From the NCBI GenBank assembly GCA_030374765.1, contig JARGXX010000037.1, positions 1-64,000 of the forward strand: 64,000 nt of DNA, given 5' to 3'. Source of the stretch: Agarophyton chilense. Its lineage: Eukaryota; Rhodophyta; Florideophyceae; Gracilariales; Gracilariaceae. The notes below the pieces were generated by a model that ran no database searches, was not told where the DNA came from, and worked only from the letters and a program-made list of their open reading frames with translations. The first letter of the stretch is position 1. Every line of letters begins with the position of its first letter. The position numbers were made by a program, and so were the translations under genes. Below, one piece after another: positions 59,976-64,000 of the stretch.

Positions 59976-60147
59976 GACGATGGACGGAAACGAAAAGAAG
60001 ATGAAAGCTAGATACAAGAAGGCTGTGTCGCGAGAATGAAAGGATAGGACTGCTTCAGAGCAGCTTTGATGCGATGGAAAATGATTTGCCGATCAGTGGA
60101 CTTTTGGTTGGGGTGGGTGTGAGAGGAGCGTTGAGGGAGTAGGAGCG

Positions 60148-60156
60148 GTTTTTATA
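60148..60156 (-). promoter_or_regulatory. TATA box of secreted protein gene, copy 2
   Basis: Same sequence and same distance from the ATG as in copy 1. Confidence 0.45.
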
Positions 60157-60476
60157 GTCATTGTGAACCGGGAGTCGTATTAGGAGTCGTACCAGGATGG
60201 TCATCGTGTTTCCAGACGGGAAAGCTGGAGGTGTTCAAATTAGAACGAGTATCCACGACAACAGTGGGGGTGGTAGATTTGATGCGACTGGGAAGAGGGC
60301 AGAAGGTGGTGGCTATGTGACTAGCTAGGGTAGAGACATTATTTGAACCTAAAGCAGACCTCTAGAGCGCTGGCCCGGCAGGTCGTATCACAGGGGGCGA
60401 AGAATACCGTCGTCGTGGACGAGGGCTTGGTGACGGGGGCTGTTCGAATTGTGGAAACAGTGGTATTCGTCATGTT

Positions 60477-61440
60477 GTGATAAACGCCTTTCCGGAATGA
60501 ACGTCGTTTGGCATTCATCGATGCAATCGCTTATGAAATATGGACTGGCATTACAAGCATGATAGGTAGACGAGACTAACTTCTCAGTAAATGAAGTTAT
60601 TGTGCTGAAGACAAAAAACTATTAGCGAAAGAACTTGAATCAGCTCATTGTCAATACCCCCAACAACATCTCAGCGCCGGCCAACAGAGACGGGAGCAGT
60701 AAAACTAGGCTTATCATCACGGAGTTAACTGAAGTTGTGATTTGAATATGTACTCAGTCATAAGGTTCATTTCGGTCGGTACGTTGCACCATGTGCTGTG
60801 TGTATGTGTTTAGCTTTGGCATTGCTTCCGAAAAGAAAGAGCAAAACAAAGGTTTTCGTACCACAACCGCAAGCCAACTGTAACTCTGGCTCATTATAAA
60901 GAATGATGACAGTTTGCTGTGAGGTTAGATTGCTAACCTACGTAGAATATCTATCGACCACAAGGCAATCGTGGCTGTGGTATTCTCGCAAATATCAAAC
61001 CTATTGCCCTTGCATCGTCGCTGTTTTGATGTGATGCGTGGCTATGCTTCCACTTTCGGTCACTGACTTGGTCGAGATTGAGCATACCATCATGATTATC
61101 ACAGTCTCGATGTTTTTCATGATATCTATTGAGGGTGAAGCAAATGTGAAGATGATCTTCTGCGGAGGGTAGTTGTTTGTGCTGTCGAATGAGGTCGAAT
61201 ACCTTAACCTTAGCTAGCTCCAGCTCGTACAGTTCACGAATTTTGAGTAACCCTTCTTGATTTGTTCGTGCGCGCCAAAATGAAAGGCTTCTTCGGGCTA
61301 CCGAAGTTGGTCTGCTGACGATCTATCGGAGTGATGTGGCGCATCCGTCGCGAATGTTCGGGTCCTGGGATATGGCTCAAAGCTGATGATACCAAAACCA
61401 ACCCGTGTGCAGTACCGTTTACACTATCTATATCTACGCC
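60477..61440. other. Gene-free segment and promoter of next gene
   Basis: No convincing frame; short AT-rich stretches only. Confidence 0.3.
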
Positions 61441-62880
61441 ATGGGGAAGTGCCCCTCTTGGTACTTGCATTCGTACAAAACAGCACTATCGATACTCCTC
61501 GCAGCTGCGGTGCACTTCAAGCAAGCTCTTGCAACACAAAAAGCAAATATATTCATAGACGCTCAACATCGACAAGACCCCCTAGTACAAGCCGTAACCC
61601 TGACAACCTTCAACGTGCTGCACCTCACACCGTTCAAACCACAAACCGTATTTCACAAAGGATACCTTCTTTCTAAGTGGAAATCGTGTTCACAACAAGC
61701 GAAGCCGAAAGCGTGCATTACACTGCCCATCCATCAAGATCGAATTGCTTTTCTGTACACATATAAAAAAGAACGTCATGCCGAGTATCGATTAAAATCA
61801 CCACAAGTATCGAGCCGGACAAATCGTTCCGATTCCAGCGTCACGACCTACAGACATGCATTTGGAAAAGCTTGGTTCACACTGCTATTCCGTTGTCGAC
61901 GTAACACTATTCAGCAATGGAACGAAGTGTTTGACTTAACTGTGCCAATAACAGACCATTATTCGATACAAACCACTCTGATAAAGCGGTGCGCCAGCGG
62001 AGTAAGTCACCCTTTTCTTCAAGTCGGTTTCATTCAAAACGATCAGCTTCGCCTCTGGGACCACAATGAACTAGATGCGATTCGCGTATCAGCATCTACG
62101 GCAGTAACACCCCTTATCATCCGTTTAAAGAATCCAGCATGGGCCTTGCAACACGGTAAACCGAGCATGAAGACGACCAAGCAACTACTTTCGATCAGCA
62201 CACGCGGTGTCTCGTCAAACGGAACCTTCCTGCAAGGCGATAACAAAATGTGGCTTCTCTACACCTGTCACCAATCTGGAGTAGCCTCTGCCTATCTGAA
62301 AATTGACCTCGGCCCATGGAAAGCACTCACAATGCACTTTAACAAGAGCTGTGGCGGATCTGTGGCAAACGGTTTAAACATCGGCACTACTCGCAAATTC
62401 AAAGATGTGATCGACAACGGGATCACGCAACCGTCCTTTGTTCTCACGCCAGGTAACGAAACAAGTCTTCAGACCTTGCCTGCTTCGAAGCGCTCACTTA
62501 CGGTTTCCGTTAGCAATAACGGATTAGATACATTGAACATGGGCAGAGCTCATATTACGCTACATAACGCCAGCGTGCTAGAAGTTAGAATTCGTAATTG
62601 GGACACCATGGCATTGTATCACGGACACCGCCGCCCACTCCGCCTCGAAACAAAGTGCAAGCGAAACGGCACAGCGGTCATACAAGTGAGCATACCTGTA
62701 CTGCAACACCAAGCTGCCGAGTTCTGGGTCCGCAAGCTTTGCGCCCCCCTTGGAAAGGAAAGGACAATGGTAACGACCGCAGCGATGTTGACGGTGGGCG
62801 TCGTGGTCAGCCTGTCGGCTCAACGCATCTGGCGAAAACGTGAGGTTCGCGGCTATCGGCTCGTGCCACTATCTAGCTAG
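61441..62880 (+). CDS. Type I membrane protein, function unknown
   Basis: 479 residues from ATG 61441 (GCCATGGGG, good context); the open frame also extends back to a GTG at 61405. A signal sequence at about 11-30 (SYKTALSILLAAAVHFKQAL) and one membrane helix near 445-465 (TMVTTAAMLTVGVVVSL), followed by a short basic tail ending YRLVPLSS. The lumenal part is beta-rich, with scattered Cys and several N-x-S/T sites, and looks like two immunoglobulin-like or beta-propeller segments, but I cannot assign a family. The topology suggests a surface or ER protein. The next gene downstream, TM9SF, is also a secretory pathway membrane protein. Confidence 0.7.
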   Translation: MGKCPSWYLHSYKTALSILLAAAVHFKQALATQKANIFIDAQHRQDPLVQAVTLTTFNVLHLTPFKPQTVFHKGYLLSKWKSCSQQAKPKACITLPIHQDRIAFLYTYKKERHAEYRLKSPQVSSRTNRSDSSVTTYRHAFGKAWFTLLFRCRRNTIQQWNEVFDLTVPITDHYSIQTTLIKRCASGVSHPFLQVGFIQNDQLRLWDHNELDAIRVSASTAVTPLIIRLKNPAWALQHGKPSMKTTKQLLSISTRGVSSNGTFLQGDNKMWLLYTCHQSGVASAYLKIDLGPWKALTMHFNKSCGGSVANGLNIGTTRKFKDVIDNGITQPSFVLTPGNETSLQTLPASKRSLTVSVSNNGLDTLNMGRAHITLHNASVLEVRIRNWDTMALYHGHRRPLRLETKCKRNGTAVIQVSIPVLQHQAAEFWVRKLCAPLGKERTMVTTAAMLTVGVVVSLSAQRIWRKREVRGYRLVPLSS

Positions 62881-63283
62881 CCCCCACGTGACGGCTACAA
62901 ATTTCGATTACTGACAGGGCGCGTTTGCGCAGTTTGCAGTAACGGCCGGTTTACAGTTGCTGGCAAAGCTGAAATGTTGTTTTTGCGCTGTCACCACGCT
63001 TGACAGCACGTTCACCCACACCACTTGGCAGCGACGGCACACGTTCTCGTTGTTACAACACGCTCTGTACGGACTGTGTGTGTTGACCCGCTCTGCCCCC
63101 AGCAAGCATATGTACTTTACCCCGACTTGTCCGCGGCTTCGTTCGCTCTACTGCTCTCCCCACCGGTGTTTAGGTCGAGAGGTTGAGCGTGTGAAGTTTT
63201 GTGCGGCTTTTTTCGGACGAGCAATTTGAGTCTTGCTTTTGAGTTCTTTCCACGCGCGGATGCGCTGTTATTGCCGTTCAAGC
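62881..63283. promoter_or_regulatory. Promoter region of TM9SF gene
   Basis: 400 bp between the type I protein stop and the TM9SF start. No TATA box is clear; poly-T near the start codon only. Confidence 0.35.
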
Positions 63284-63950
63284 ATGGCAGTTCCTTCTTA
63301 TTTCTTCGCGCTTCTTCTGCTCCACTTATGTATGTTTCATAATCGTGTCGCTGCTACACGCGGCGAGTCTTATGAACACGGGCAGGTATGTTTGCAACAT
63401 TGGGGTTTTGCACCTTGTTTGTATCTCTACCACGCCGTTATGCTGACACGTTCGAATGCAGTCCATTGATGTGTGGGTCAACAAAATAGCTCCGTATAGT
63501 TCTCCAACAGAGAGCTACGAGTTCTACGAAAAGCTACCTTGGTGTAAACCGGAAAAGCTTGATCATCGTTCTCTAAAACTCGGCGAAACGCTTGCTGGAG
63601 ATCATCTTGTACGCTCTTCGTTCAACATTAACTTTCGAGAATCGATACATGATCAACTCCTTTGCGAACAGCCGCTTGCCCCGGCACAGGTTAATCAATT
63701 TGTGTATGCCATTCGAAAACGGTTTGTGTATGACATGCTCATTGACAACTTACCGGTAAAACTCTTTGTCGGGGAGATTTCTGATGACGAAGGCACGACT
63801 AAGATACATCTTTACACCCATATCAATTTCATCGTTAGTTTCAATGACAAACATATTATCGAAGCCTCGGCCACTCCAGAAAAACCAGTCGAACTTTCTT
63901 CAGGTCAGCATGCTAATATTCGCTTTTCTTACAGTGTCTCATGGCAAGAG
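63284..63950 (+). CDS. Transmembrane 9 superfamily protein (TM9SF), 5' part
   Basis: Exon 1 (63284-63385) encodes 34 residues with a signal peptide (MAVPSYFFALLLLHLCMF). The intron 63386-63461 (76 nt) has GTATGT and AATGCAG borders. Exon 2 (63462-63950) encodes 163 residues and ends at a perfect donor GTAAGT at 63951; both junctions are in phase 0. The protein shows the lumenal domain of the nonaspanin family: VWVNKIAPYSSPTESYEFYEKLPWC, KLGETLAGDHLVRSSFNINF, YDMLIDNLPVKLFVG and FIVSFNDKHIIE. The nine membrane helices lie beyond the window. TM9SF proteins sit in Golgi and endosomes and act in sorting and adhesion. The gene gives the clearest introns in the window. Confidence 0.92.
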
Positions 63951-64000
63951 GTAAGTCCTACTTGAAGTCCTTTCGTTCGCAATACATTCTCACTCTAACC

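Larger units (their letters stand above)
58537..60476. repeat. Duplicated block, copy 2
   Basis: Direct repeat of 42566-44508. It begins at CACAATCTAGACAG and ends near GTGGTATTCGTCATG, where the two copies part. A handful of base changes within the block indicates recent duplication or ongoing conversion. Confidence 0.92.

Overview
This is a nuclear fragment from a photosynthetic eukaryote, most probably a florideophyte red alga; a Chondrus-type genome fits best, but I cannot prove the species. The evidence is a Psb27 photosystem II protein with a bipartite plastid and thylakoid-lumen presequence, mostly intronless long genes (RAD50, a BRWD/PHIP-like protein, a polypeptide GalNAc-transferase), rare and very short introns (76 nt in the TM9SF gene at the right edge), and compact gene islands separated by decayed LTR and Tc1 transposons. 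Start codons were moved to the first sensible ATG wherever the longest open frame began at TTG or GTG.

Layout. 1-5400: an accessory block. It holds an edge-truncated minus-strand gene, a nested palindrome of five hairpin units (887-1446), then a plus-strand ParB-like protein and a 2-oxoglutarate/Fe(II)-oxygenase-like protein that may be one split or spliced gene. 5480-8950: a probable two-exon membrane protein, a ketopantoate-reductase-like protein and a small basic protein. 9500-13440: a dead Ty1/copia fragment and a Tc1 transposon with one frameshift. 14700-20660: gene island with a WDR44-like protein, a mitochondrial carrier, psb27 and a GALNT-type glycosyltransferase. 20800-31570: transposon graveyard with a second Tc1 copy split by a 0.5 kb insertion, LTR pieces in both orientations, a Ty3/gypsy chromovirus with broken pol, a separate chromodomain frame and an antisense open frame before the 3' LTR.

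32500-41800: gene island with a BRWD/PHIP-like WD40-bromodomain protein, a TatA/TatB-like protein and an NT-C2 domain coiled-coil protein. 42566-60476: two copies of a 1.94 kb block, exactly 15,971 bp apart over most of their length, each carrying the same Cys-rich secreted protein gene. They bracket a TPM-RING ubiquitin ligase, a bZIP factor, a small RING protein, RAD50 and a mucin-like secreted protein. 61441-64000: a type I membrane protein and the 5' part of a TM9SF gene.

Genes that may work together: the Golgi-type GalNAc-transferase and the Pro/Thr-rich secreted protein suggest a mucin-type O-glycosylation route; several products (TM9SF, TPM-RING, secreted proteins) belong to the secretory system; RAD50, the BRWD-like protein and bZIP are nuclear. 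The most unusual features are the nested palindrome next to the ParB/2OG block and the antisense open frame inside the chromovirus.
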